A stretch of 16,563 nt of DNA. It comes from an uncultured Clostridia bacterium. Its GTDB lineage: Bacteria > Bacillota > Clostridia > Christensenellales > Aristaeellaceae. Both the position numbers and the translations under genes were made by a program. Below the pieces are notes generated by a model. The model was not told the origin of the DNA, did not search any database, and was given only the letters and a program-made list of their open reading frames with translations. The stretch is from positions 1-16,563 of the forward strand of contig CANQGC010000036.1 of the NCBI GenBank assembly GCA_947600345.1, in the 5' to 3' direction. Shown here piece after piece: positions 6,549 through 13,920 of the stretch; positions within the stretch are counted from its first letter, which is position 1, and the number at the start of each line of letters is the position of its first letter.

Positions 6549-7406
6549 ATGCAGAAAGTCAAGCGAAGGATCAACTGGAAGCGGGAGCTCAAGTTCATCC
6601 CCGGCTACCTGGTCGTGGGCGGCTACGTGGCGCTCACCGCCGTGATGCTGTTCTGGATCTTCGGCGCGAGCCTCTCCACCGCGAAGGAGATCTTCAAGGG
6701 CGAGGTGCTCAAGTTCGCCAGCGGCTTCCACTTTGAAAACTACGCCACCGCCTGGCAGGCGCAGAACGTGAGCGTGTTCTTCGGCAACTCGCTGCTCTAC
6801 TCCGTCGCCAGCTGCGCGGGCGTGCTGCTGATCGCGGCCCCGGCGGCCTACGTACTCAACCGCTGGCGCTTCGTGGGGAGCCGGGCCATACGCTACGGCC
6901 TGGTCATCGCCATGAGCGTGCCGGCCATCATGATCATCATGCCGCTGTACTCGTTGGCGGTCAGGTGGGGCATCAAGGGAAGGATACTGCTGATCGTACT
7001 CTACATCTTCCTGCGCGTGCCCTACACGGCGATCTACTTAACCGACTTCTTCGCCACGCTGTCGCGCTCCTACGAGGAGGCGGCGGCCATCGACGGCTGC
7101 ACCCCGGCGAAGACCTTCTGGGTCGTCATGCTGCCGCTGATCCAGCCCGCGGTGATCACCGTGACGATCTTCAACTTCCTGTCGGTGTGGAACGAGTTCT
7201 TCATGGCCCTGATCTTCACCAGCTCCGAGTCCATGACGCCGGTGGGCGTGGGCCTCCTCCAGCTGGTCAACTCCATGAAGTACAGCGGCAACTACGGCGC
7301 GCTGTTCGCGGCGGTCATCATCGTGTTCCTGCCGACGTTCGTGCTGTACCTGTTCATGTCCCGGCGAATCATCTCCGGCGTCACGGCAGGCGGAGTTAAG
7401 GGATAA
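6549..7406 (+). CDS. sugar ABC transporter permease (MalG-type)
   Basis: This 285-residue partner permease has six hydrophobic helices. The EAA loop lies at about 176-199 (YEEAAAIDGCTPAKTFWVVMLP). MalG-type marks are the STAKEIFKGE stretch after helix 1, the FENYATAWQ segment, SVPAIMIIMPLY, and LSVWNEFFMALIF near the end. ATG 6549 follows GGGAGGGG at good spacing and lies 16 nt past the first permease, so the two are translated together. No ATPase gene follows. Many Bacillota sugar importers of this class borrow a shared MsmX-type ATPase, which I infer here. Repeat copy B begins 6 nt after the stop codon. Confidence 0.93.
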   Translation: MQKVKRRINWKRELKFIPGYLVVGGYVALTAVMLFWIFGASLSTAKEIFKGEVLKFASGFHFENYATAWQAQNVSVFFGNSLLYSVASCAGVLLIAAPAAYVLNRWRFVGSRAIRYGLVIAMSVPAIMIIMPLYSLAVRWGIKGRILLIVLYIFLRVPYTAIYLTDFFATLSRSYEEAAAIDGCTPAKTFWVVMLPLIQPAVITVTIFNFLSVWNEFFMALIFTSSESMTPVGVGLLQLVNSMKYSGNYGALFAAVIIVFLPTFVLYLFMSRRIISGVTAGGVKG

Positions 7407-7412
7407 GGCTTT

Positions 7413-7522
7413 CTGGGCTCTGCCCAGACCTGCCAAAGGGGCACAGCCCCTTTGGAAACCTGAACTGCTTCGCCGTGGTGGCGACGGACTTTGGGCCCCA
7501 TAGATTCAAGGGCCCAAAGTCC
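7413..7522 (-). repeat. modular palindromic intergenic repeat, copy B (reduced form)
   Basis: Copy B fills most of the 197-bp gap between the second permease and the GH112 gene, in minus orientation. Read on the minus strand, it has the 13-bp hairpin GGACTTTGGGCCC/GGGCCCAAAGTCC (7486-7498 with 7510-7522) and the CCAAAGGGGC/GCCCCTTTGG hairpin (7433-7455). It ends with the CTGGGC/GCCCAG hairpin (7413-7427). The 23-nt palindrome and the distal modules of the other copies are missing. Its 13-bp stem matches that of copy C exactly, as does the following GTCG. Confidence 0.8.
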
Positions 7523-7603
7523 TGCGGTTCGTTCCTGTAGCGGGGATAGCGGGGAGCGTTGCTTTGGTTGGAGAGAAAGTGAAACGAGTTTTGGAGTGAT
7601 AGA

Positions 7604-9796
7604 ATGAGCGAACTAAGACGCGGTAGAGTGACCATCCCAACTGATCTGGACGTGGTACCTCAGACCCTCGAGGTGCTCGATAAGCTGGGCGCAGACGCCA
7701 TACGCGACTGCGATGGCACCGAGTTCCCCGAGGAATTGCGCAATGCCGGAGCCAAGATCTACGCCACCTACTACACCACGCGCAAGGACAACGCCTGGGC
7801 GAGGGCCAATCCCGACGAGGTGCAGCAGTGCTACATCATGACCGGCTTCCACACCGCCGCGGAGGGCCCGCTCGCCATCCCCCTGATGAAGGGCGTGAGC
7901 CCCGAGCTCATGCGGCCCAACGACCGGGACGACATCGCGCGCTGGTGGGAGGTCATGGACCGCACCGCCGGGGAGCCGGTACCCCCCTGCGGCTGGCACT
8001 GGGAGGCGGCGCGCGGGGAAGTGGTGCTCGACCATCCCGCGCCGTACCACGAGTACACGGTCAGCTTCCTGGCCTACCTGATCTGGGACCCGGTACACAT
8101 GTACAACGCCGTGGTCAACGACTGGCGGGACGTGGAGCACCAGCTGACCTTCGACGTGCGCCAGCCCAAGACCCGCGCCCACTCGCTGGAGCGGCTGCGC
8201 AGGTTTGTGGAGGCGCACCCCTACGTGGACGTGATCCGCTACACGACCTTCTTTCACCAGTTCACGCTGGTGTTCGACGAGCTGCGGCGGGAGAAGTACG
8301 TGGACTGGTACGGCTACTCCGCCAGCGTCAGCCCCTACATACTCGAGCAGTTTGAGCGCGAGGTGGGCTATGCGTTCCGCCCGGAGTTCATCATCGACCA
8401 GGGCTACTACAACAACCAGTACCGCGTGCCCAGCCGGGAGTACCGCGACTTCCAGGCCTTCCAGCGCCGGGAGGTGGCGAAGCTGGTGCGGGAGTTCGTC
8501 GACCTCACCCACGAGCTGGGCTGCGAGGCGATGATGTTCCTGGGCGACCACTGGATCGGCACCGAGCCCTTCATGCCCGAGTTCCAGACCATGGGCCTGG
8601 ACGCCGTGGTGGGCAGCGTGGGCAACGGCTCGACGCTGCGGCTCATCAGCGACATCGAAGGCGTGAAGTACACCGAGGGCCGCTTCCTCCCCTACTTCTT
8701 CCCGGACACCTTCCACGAGGGCGGCGACCCCGTGCGCGAGGCCAAGGAGAACTGGGTCACGGCCCGCCGGGCAATCCTGCGCAAGCCCATCGACCGCATC
8801 GGCTACGGCGGGTATCTGAAGCTGGCGCTGGAGGCCCCCGGCTTCATCGACTATATCCAGACCGTCTGCGACGAGTTCCGCGAGCTCTACGAAAACGTGC
8901 ATGGCTGCACGCCCTACTGCGCCAAGACCGTGGCCGTGCTCAACTGCTGGGGCAGGATGCGCGCCTGGGGCTGCCACATGGTCCACCACGCCCTCTACTA
9001 CAAGCCGAACTACTCCTACGCCGGCATCGTCGAGGCGCTCTCCGGCGCACCCTTCGACGTGCGCTTCCTGAGCTTCGACGAGGTAAAGGCCGACCCGCAC
9101 GCGCTGGACGGGATCGACGTGCTGCTGAACATCGGCGACGGCGACACCGCCCACACCGGCGGCGCGGTCTGGGAGGACGCGGAGCTCTCGGCGGCGATCC
9201 GGGGCTTCATCCACCGGGGCGGCGGCTTCATCGGCGTGGGCGAGCCCTCCGGCCACCAGTACCAGGGGCACTATTTGCAGCTGGCGAGCGCGCTGGGCGT
9301 GGAGAAGGAGACGGGCTTCACGCTGGGCTACGACAAGTACAACTGGGAGGAGCATCCCGAGCACTTCATACTCGCCGACTGCACGAAGCCCGTGGACTTC
9401 GGCGAGGGCAAGAAGTACATCTACGCGCTGGAGGGCGCGCAGGTGCTGGTGCAGCGGGAGCGGGAGGTGCAGATGGCCGTCAACGAGTACGGCAGCGGCC
9501 GCTGCGTCTACATCTCCGGCCTCCCCTACTCCTTCGAGAACAGCCGCATCCTCCACCGGGCCATCCTCTGGGCAGCGCGGGACGAGGGCGCGCTTCGGCG
9601 CTGGTTCAGCTCCAACTTCAACGCGGAGGTGCACGCCTATCCGGCCAACGGCAGGTACTGCGCCGTCAACAACACCTACGAGCCGCAGCCGACAACGGTC
9701 TACCGGGGAGATGGGAGCAGCTTCGAGCTGCGCCTCGCCCCGAATGAGATCCGCTGGTTTTCCTCCGGCGGCGACCCACTGCCGCCAGCGGAATGA
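7604..9796 (+). CDS. lnpA: GH112 1,3-beta-galactosyl-N-acetylhexosamine phosphorylase (lacto-N-biose / galacto-N-biose phosphorylase)
   Basis: This 730-residue cytoplasmic enzyme belongs to glycoside hydrolase family 112. Members use phosphate to split a beta-galactosyl disaccharide into alpha-galactose 1-phosphate and a free sugar (GlcNAc, GalNAc or, in some clostridial members, L-rhamnose). Diagnostic stretches as I remember the family are GRVTIPTDLDVV (7-18), GADAIRDCDGTEFPEEL (29-45), FLGDHWIGTEPF (312-323), GLDAVVGSVGNGSTLRLISD, EGRFLPYFFPDTFHEGGDP, and GRMRAWGCHMVHHALYYK. Asp315 in GDHWIGTEP is, by my alignment from memory, the general acid (Asp313 in the Bifidobacterium longum enzyme). 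Length is normal. ATG 7604 follows GGAG at 7 nt. No N-acetylhexosamine 1-kinase gene of the bifidobacterial lnp cluster is present, so the exact acceptor sugar is open. Confidence 0.93.
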   Translation: MSELRRGRVTIPTDLDVVPQTLEVLDKLGADAIRDCDGTEFPEELRNAGAKIYATYYTTRKDNAWARANPDEVQQCYIMTGFHTAAEGPLAIPLMKGVSPELMRPNDRDDIARWWEVMDRTAGEPVPPCGWHWEAARGEVVLDHPAPYHEYTVSFLAYLIWDPVHMYNAVVNDWRDVEHQLTFDVRQPKTRAHSLERLRRFVEAHPYVDVIRYTTFFHQFTLVFDELRREKYVDWYGYSASVSPYILEQFEREVGYAFRPEFIIDQGYYNNQYRVPSREYRDFQAFQRREVAKLVREFVDLTHELGCEAMMFLGDHWIGTEPFMPEFQTMGLDAVVGSVGNGSTLRLISDIEGVKYTEGRFLPYFFPDTFHEGGDPVREAKENWVTARRAILRKPIDRIGYGGYLKLALEAPGFIDYIQTVCDEFRELYENVHGCTPYCAKTVAVLNCWGRMRAWGCHMVHHALYYKPNYSYAGIVEALSGAPFDVRFLSFDEVKADPHALDGIDVLLNIGDGDTAHTGGAVWEDAELSAAIRGFIHRGGGFIGVGEPSGHQYQGHYLQLASALGVEKETGFTLGYDKYNWEEHPEHFILADCTKPVDFGEGKKYIYALEGAQVLVQREREVQMAVNEYGSGRCVYISGLPYSFENSRILHRAILWAARDEGALRRWFSSNFNAEVHAYPANGRYCAVNNTYEPQPTTVYRGDGSSFELRLAPNEIRWFSSGGDPLPPAE

Positions 9797-9871
9797 CAGA
9801 AGGCAACATCGCGCCCCGAGCGGCCAGGATTCCTGCGCTCCCGGAATGGCGCGGAGGGACGGACAAAGGCG

Positions 9872-9914
9872 AGAGCGGCATCCCCCCGGAGCTCTTCCGA
9901 GGGGATGCCGCTCT
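9872..9914. terminator. bidirectional hairpin between the GH112 gene and the double permease
   Basis: A perfect 14-bp stem (9872-9885 with 9901-9914) encloses a further CGGA/TCCG pair (9887-9890 with 9896-9899). It lies 75 nt after the GH112 stop and 18 nt past the minus-strand permease stop. There is no strong T-run on either strand, so it may be a weak terminator or a 3'-end stabiliser. Confidence 0.6.
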
Positions 9915-9932
9915 ACGCATGCCCTGCGGGCC

Positions 9933-11855
9933 TCACGCGCTCGCCGCGGGCGGCGGCGACTCGGACTCCGGCCCGCGCCCGAAGCGGCTCCGGAGGCGCG
10001 CCAGGCGCTTTCGCCGCTTCTCGCGGATCTCGAGGCGCTCGCCCAGGTCGCGCGCGCCCACGCCGTAGACCAGGTAGAGTATGATGCCCGATATGATCAT
10101 GATGAACACCGTCGAGGCGCACCTTCGCCCGGAGGCGTTGACGTTGTAGCCGTCGCGCCCTTCCTCGGCCGTCATGCTCTGGATCACCATGGCGTAGGTC
10201 TTGCCGTAGCTGGAGTGGAACGTGGCGGACATGTCGTACTCGGTAAACAGCGCGTTGAAGTTCAGCGCGAACACCGCCAGCACGCTGGGCAGCACGATGG
10301 GCAGCTTCACCCGCAGGAAGGTCCGCAGCCCGCCCGCGCCCAGGTTGCGCGCGGCGTCCTCCAGCTCCTCGTCGATGGCGTAGAACGCCGCCTTGATCAT
10401 GCGCAGCGCGAAGGGCAGCTTCGTCACCGTGTACGCCATGATGATCAGGAAGCGCACGTTCTCCCGCATGTAGAGGTTGTGGTTCATCACGTACCACACG
10501 TTCTCGGAGTTGAAGTACGTGCGGTAGGAGTAGCAGATCAGTATCGTCGGCAGCAGCCAGGGGAACAGCAGGCTGTACTCCAGCACCGTGGAGCGGATCT
10601 TCTTCCGGTTGCGGAAGATGTAGTTGACCGCCACCACCACGATCACGCAGGCCAGCGCCGCCGCGATGGCCGAGAGCACGAAGCTCAGCCGGATGCCGCC
10701 CACGGTGTCGGTGTTGGCGAACAGGCCGGAGATCGAGCCCTGGCGCACGCGCAGCTTGCCGCGGCTGGTCATGTACTCGTAGTCCCGCGTGCCGAAGAAG
10801 TTGACCAGCGTCCACTGCCCCAGATCCAGCGTCTTGGAGCGGATGGCCGGGTAGTTCTGGAACGCGAAGAGCACGATCATCACCACGGGGATCATGTAGA
10901 TGATGAACAAAACGTAGGCGTAGATGTGCGCCAGCACGTTCGCCACAGGGTTCGTGATCTTCTGCTTGACCAGCTTCGCCTTCGTCTTGCTCACGGACAG
11001 GTAGTGCCCCTTGCGCTCGTAGGAGGAGAGCACGGTCAGCAGCAGGATCGTGAAGAAGGCCAGTATGATGCTCATCAGCGCCGCCCGCGCCTGGGGGAAC
11101 GCCTCGTCCGCCGTGGACGAGCCCGCCAGGCGCACGATCTCCGGATTGATGGAGTCGTAGCCCAGCAGCGTCGGCGCGGACATGGCGCACAGGCCGGTGA
11201 TAAAGGTCATCACCGTCAGCGAAAAGAGCGTCGGCAGCAGCGTCGGGAAGACCACCTTCAGCAGCACCTTGAAGGGCTTCGCGCCCAGGTTCCGCGCGGC
11301 CTCCACTGTATTGTAGTCGATGCCGCGGATGGCGTTGCGCAGGAAGAGCATGTGGTTGCTGGTGCAGGCGAAGGTCATCGTGAACAGCACGGCGCTGAAG
11401 CCCGAGAACCAGCTCTTGTCCATGTTCGGGAACATCTGCGCGAGCCAGGTAGTCAGTATGCCGTCGCTGTCGTAGAGGAAGAGGTAGCCCGTCACCAGCG
11501 CCACGCCGGAGTAGATCAGCGTGGTCATGTAGCCCAGCCGCAGCACCTTCGCGCCCTTGATGTCAAAGTACTCCGTCAGCAGCACGATGCTGATGCCCAC
11601 CAGGTTCACCGTCACCACCAGGCACACGGCCAGCTTCAGCGAGTTGAGCACGAAGTGCGGCATGTTGCCCGCGAAGAAGAAGCGGATCACCGCCAGCGGG
11701 TCGGTCTCCCCCGCCGCGTTCTTGGCGGTGAACACCTGGGTCAGCGTGTGCAGGCAGGGCAGCAGCATGAAGCCGAAGAACAGGTACACGAAGAACGCCG
11801 TGCCGAAGGCCTTGAGGATCAGCTCCGGACTCAGCTTGGAAGTTCGGCGGTTCAC
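9933..11855 (-). CDS. fused double permease of an iron/polyamine-type ABC importer
   Basis: This 640-residue inner-membrane protein is two permease units fused in one chain, as in FbpB-type ferric-ion importers. The first unit has its EAA loop at about 184-206 (VEAARNLGAKPFKVLLKVVFP) and the second at about 499-521 (LEDAARNLGAGGLRTFLRVKLP). About twelve hydrophobic helices are visible in all. A basic loop (residues 281-300) joins the halves, and an Arg-rich tail ends the protein. The ligand could be ferric ion, an organophosphonate, thiamine or a polyamine; the sequence does not tell. GTG 11855 lies 7 nt after a run of eight G, which I take as the ribosome site. That run fills most of the 15-nt gap to the ATPase gene, so the two are translationally linked. 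Confidence 0.9.
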   Translation of the reverse strand: MNRRTSKLSPELILKAFGTAFFVYLFFGFMLLPCLHTLTQVFTAKNAAGETDPLAVIRFFFAGNMPHFVLNSLKLAVCLVVTVNLVGISIVLLTEYFDIKGAKVLRLGYMTTLIYSGVALVTGYLFLYDSDGILTTWLAQMFPNMDKSWFSGFSAVLFTMTFACTSNHMLFLRNAIRGIDYNTVEAARNLGAKPFKVLLKVVFPTLLPTLFSLTVMTFITGLCAMSAPTLLGYDSINPEIVRLAGSSTADEAFPQARAALMSIILAFFTILLLTVLSSYERKGHYLSVSKTKAKLVKQKITNPVANVLAHIYAYVLFIIYMIPVVMIVLFAFQNYPAIRSKTLDLGQWTLVNFFGTRDYEYMTSRGKLRVRQGSISGLFANTDTVGGIRLSFVLSAIAAALACVIVVVAVNYIFRNRKKIRSTVLEYSLLFPWLLPTILICYSYRTYFNSENVWYVMNHNLYMRENVRFLIIMAYTVTKLPFALRMIKAAFYAIDEELEDAARNLGAGGLRTFLRVKLPIVLPSVLAVFALNFNALFTEYDMSATFHSSYGKTYAMVIQSMTAEEGRDGYNVNASGRRCASTVFIMIISGIILYLVYGVGARDLGERLEIREKRRKRLARLRSRFGRGPESESPPPAASA

Positions 11856-11870
11856 GGTCTCACCCCCCCC

Positions 11871-12866
11871 TTATGCGTCATAGGACATGACGTCCTGCGG
11901 ATGGATGCCCACCACGACCTCCTCGCCGGGCCGGTAGAGGTGCACGCCGTCGTTCTTCTCCACGGCCTTGACGATCTGCCCGCCCGCGCGGATAGAGTAC
12001 TTGATGTAGAGCCCGTAGTACTCGCGGCTCTTCACCACGCCCGGCAGCGTGAGCATCCCCGCGCCGCCCTCGCCGATGCGCACCCGCTCCAGCCGGATGA
12101 AGTGGTGCCTGCCGGAATCGAGCTTCAGGCCATCCACGATCGCGCCCTCCAACCGGTCGATGTCGCCCACGAAGTTGCACACGAACTCGGTGGCGGAGTG
12201 GTTGTAGACCTCGTTGGGCGTGCCGATCTGCTCGATGAAGCCCTTGTTGAACACGGCGATGCGATCGGAGAGCGTCAGCGCCTCCTCCTGGTCGTGGGTG
12301 ACGTAGATGGTGGTGATGCCAAACTCCTGCTGCATCCGCTTGAGCTCGTTGCGCAGCTGCACGCGCAGCTTGGCGTCCAGGTTGGACAGCGGCTCGTCCA
12401 TGCAGATGATGCTGGGCCCGGTGACGAGGGCGCGGGCGATGGCGACGCGCTGCTGCTGGCCGCCGGAGAGCTGGCTGACGGCCTTCTTGAGCTGCTCGTC
12501 GGAGAGGTCGACCTTGCGGGCGATCTCACGGACGCGGCGCTCGACCTCGTCCCGCTTCAGGTGCATGACCTTGAGGCCGAAGGCGATGTTGTCGCGCACG
12601 GTCATGGTCGGGAAGAGGGCGTAGCTCTGGAAGACGATGCCGATGTTGCGCTTTTCGATGGGCACGTGGGTGATGTCCCGGCCGTCGACGCTGACGGTGC
12701 CCTGCACGGGGTCGATGAAGCCGGTGATGGTGCGCAAGGTGGTGGTCTTGCCGCAGCCGGAGGGGCCGAGGAAGGTGAAGAACTCGCCCTCGCCCACGGA
12801 GACGTTGATGTTGTGTAGCGCCTCGAAGTCGCCAAAGCGGACGACGATATCTTTCAGTTCGATCAT
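11871..12866 (-). CDS. ABC transporter ATPase (PotA/FbpC-like)
   Basis: This 331-residue cytoplasmic ATPase powers the fused permease. Motifs: Walker A GPSGCGKTT (34-42), Q-loop Q80 in VFQSYALFP, signature LSGGQQQR (133-140), Walker B IICMDEP (153-159), D-loop SNLDAKLR, and switch His191 in YVTHDQEEA. Residues from about 240 form the regulatory TOBE-type domain, ending VVGIHPQDVMSYDA. All key residues are intact. ATG 12866 follows AAGGGAG; the longer frame to 13199 runs through repeat copy C and is rejected. It is the standard partner of FbpB/PotB-like permeases. It could also serve the ATPase-less sugar importer next door, but that is speculation. I see no clear sigma-A promoter directly upstream. 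Confidence 0.93.
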   Translation of the reverse strand: MIELKDIVVRFGDFEALHNINVSVGEGEFFTFLGPSGCGKTTTLRTITGFIDPVQGTVSVDGRDITHVPIEKRNIGIVFQSYALFPTMTVRDNIAFGLKVMHLKRDEVERRVREIARKVDLSDEQLKKAVSQLSGGQQQRVAIARALVTGPSIICMDEPLSNLDAKLRVQLRNELKRMQQEFGITTIYVTHDQEEALTLSDRIAVFNKGFIEQIGTPNEVYNHSATEFVCNFVGDIDRLEGAIVDGLKLDSGRHHFIRLERVRIGEGGAGMLTLPGVVKSREYYGLYIKYSIRAGGQIVKAVEKNDGVHLYRPGEEVVVGIHPQDVMSYDA

Positions 12867-12940
12867 AAAGGTACTCCCTTTCGAGATACATAAAGCGAAC
12901 CTTGCGCTTACTCCAAAGGCTCCAATAGAAACGTAGCGCA

Positions 12941-13204
12941 GGACTTTGGGCCCATAATCTACGGGCCCAAAGTCCGTCGATAACAGCGCGGCAGCAGAAG
13001 GGAGAATCCAAGGAACCTCAGGTTCCTTGGCAGGAATTCCAAAGGGGCAGCGCCCCTTTGGCAGGTCTGGGCGGAGCCCAGCGTCCCCCAGCGGCCCGCG
13101 AAAAACACCAGCCCCATTAAAGCGAACCAACGCTCCATCGCCACCAATCAGCGGGCCGCCGCGGCGAGTCTTTGATTGGAAAAGCGGAAGCTTTTCCAAT
13201 CAAA
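12941..13204 (+). repeat. modular palindromic intergenic repeat, copy C (fullest copy)
   Basis: Copy C occupies most of the 349-bp gap between the ATPase gene and the small hypothetical gene. Modules: the 13-bp hairpin GGACTTTGGGCCC/GGGCCCAAAGTCC (12941-12975); a 47-nt block (12984-13030) ending in the 23-nt palindrome (13008-13030); hairpin CCAAAGGGGC/GCCCCTTTGG (13039-13061); hairpin CTGGGC/GCCCAG (13067-13081); long-range pair GCGGCCCGC (13091-13099) with GCGGGCCGC (13151-13159); and a perfect 15-bp hairpin, TTTGATTGGAAAAGC with its complement (13171-13204). It is the only copy here with every module. The remaining stretch 12867-12940 shows only the ATPase ribosome site and no sure promoter. 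Confidence 0.87.
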
Positions 13205-13215
13205 GGAGCCCGCCA

Positions 13216-13494
13216 CTAACTCTCAAACCCGTCGCGCAGGACCAGCGAAATCTTCGCCTTTTTCGGCTTTGCTTCGCAATAGCTGACCTGCGCCAAATCC
13301 CCCACATGCGGCGCGCTGCCTGCGGGGAGCCACTTCAGCTTTGTGTAGTCCTTACCGTCCACCGTATACCGGACTCGGACGATGTATGGGAAGATCGCGC
13401 CATCCATCGCGCTGGCTCGGAGCGGCCTGGTGTTGACCTTGAGCCAGCTTTGACGGTGGACGGAAATCACCGTTCCGGTTGTGAGTTTATCCAT
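13216..13494 (-). CDS. small hypothetical beta-rich protein (possibly DUF3592-like)
   Basis: The product has 92 residues, with no signal peptide and no membrane segment. The pattern of short strands (TGTVISVHRQSWLKVNTRP, then YIVRVRYTVDGKDYTKLKWL, VGDLAQVSYCEAKPKKAKISL) suggests a small beta-barrel. YTVDGKDY followed by a G-x-x-V-x-V-x-Y-x-x-x-x-P-x-x-A turn resembles DUF3592-type domains. That resemblance is my impression, not a family match. ATG 13494 has AAAGG 7 nt upstream. Codon use looks like that of its neighbours, which supports a real gene. It lies between the binding-protein and ATPase genes of the second importer on the same strand. Inverted repeat copies C and D bracket it, with copy C only 11 nt past its stop. 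I cannot assign a function. Confidence 0.65.
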   Translation of the reverse strand: MDKLTTGTVISVHRQSWLKVNTRPLRASAMDGAIFPYIVRVRYTVDGKDYTKLKWLPAGSAPHVGDLAQVSYCEAKPKKAKISLVLRDGFES

Positions 13495-13557
13495 GGAGGG
13501 GCCTTTCGGTGGGTGCGTTGACGTCGGTAGGGGTTGGAGAGTTAGTGCGGCTGTTCC

Positions 13558-13808
13558 GCCTTGGAAAGCTTTGCTTTCCAAGGCGAAAGGCGCCGCGGCG
13601 GCCCGCTGATTGGGACGGCGGAGCGGTGGTGCGTTTTGAGGTGGCCTTGATTTTGGAACGCGGACCGCCTGAGGACGCCAACCGCTGGGGTTCGTTACCG
13701 AGCAACGGGCCTGGGCGCCGCCCAGACCTGCCAAAGGGGCTTTGCCCCTTTGGAAACCCTACCAAGGAACCTGAGGTTCCTTGGATTCTCCCTTCTGCTG
13801 CCGCGCTG
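13558..13808 (-). repeat. modular palindromic intergenic repeat, copy D
   Basis: Copy D sits in the 426-bp gap between the small hypothetical gene and the binding-protein gene, in minus orientation. On the plus strand its modules appear reversed: hairpin GCCTTGGAAAGC/GCTTTCCAAGGC (13558-13584), GCGGCCCGC (13598-13606) with the one-mismatch partner GCGGACCGC (13660-13668), hairpin CTGGGC/GCCCAG (13711-13725), hairpin CCAAAGGGGC/GCCCCTTTGG (13731-13753), and the 47-nt block with the 23-nt palindrome (13762-13808). That block is the exact reverse complement of 12984-13030 in copy C. The 13-bp leading hairpin of copies B and C is missing; only GCAGGACT remains at its site. Confidence 0.85.
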
Positions 13809-13858
13809 AGTCCTGCCCTCCGTTCCGATTGGAGCGTCTTTCGTGCGCGCAACCTTGC

Positions 13859-13887
13859 AAAATGGCGAGCCGGTGACGGCTCGCCAT
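13859..13887 (-). terminator. terminator after the second solute-binding protein gene
   Basis: A perfect 10-bp stem, ATGGCGAGCC/GGCTCGCCAT (13862-13871 with 13878-13887), closes a 6-nt loop. On the minus strand it is followed by a short run of four T. It lies 33 nt past the stop of the binding-protein gene. It should limit transcription into the ATPase and permease genes. Confidence 0.65.
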
Positions 13888-13920
13888 CCGAGGTTCTATC
13901 TGCCTTCCTTGGCCCGCGCC

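Noticed and set aside
7613..9634. 673-residue minus-strand open frame
   Set aside because: It is the antisense shadow of the GH112 gene, whose conserved family motifs leave no doubt about the coding strand.
9711..12818. 1035-residue plus-strand open frame
   Set aside because: It runs antisense to the fused permease and ATPase genes, which have full motifs and ribosome sites. Its composition (His, Arg, Gln, Ala, Val rich) is typical of antisense frames in GC-rich DNA.
12880..12930. Promoter for the ATPase gene (TTGGAG, 17 bp, TTATGT on the minus strand)
   Set aside because: The spacing fits, but both boxes match the consensus poorly, so I did not annotate it.
12941..13808. CRISPR array
   Set aside because: The repeats are long, hairpin-rich and in opposite orientations, with a gene between them. 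There is no regular repeat-spacer pattern and no cas gene.
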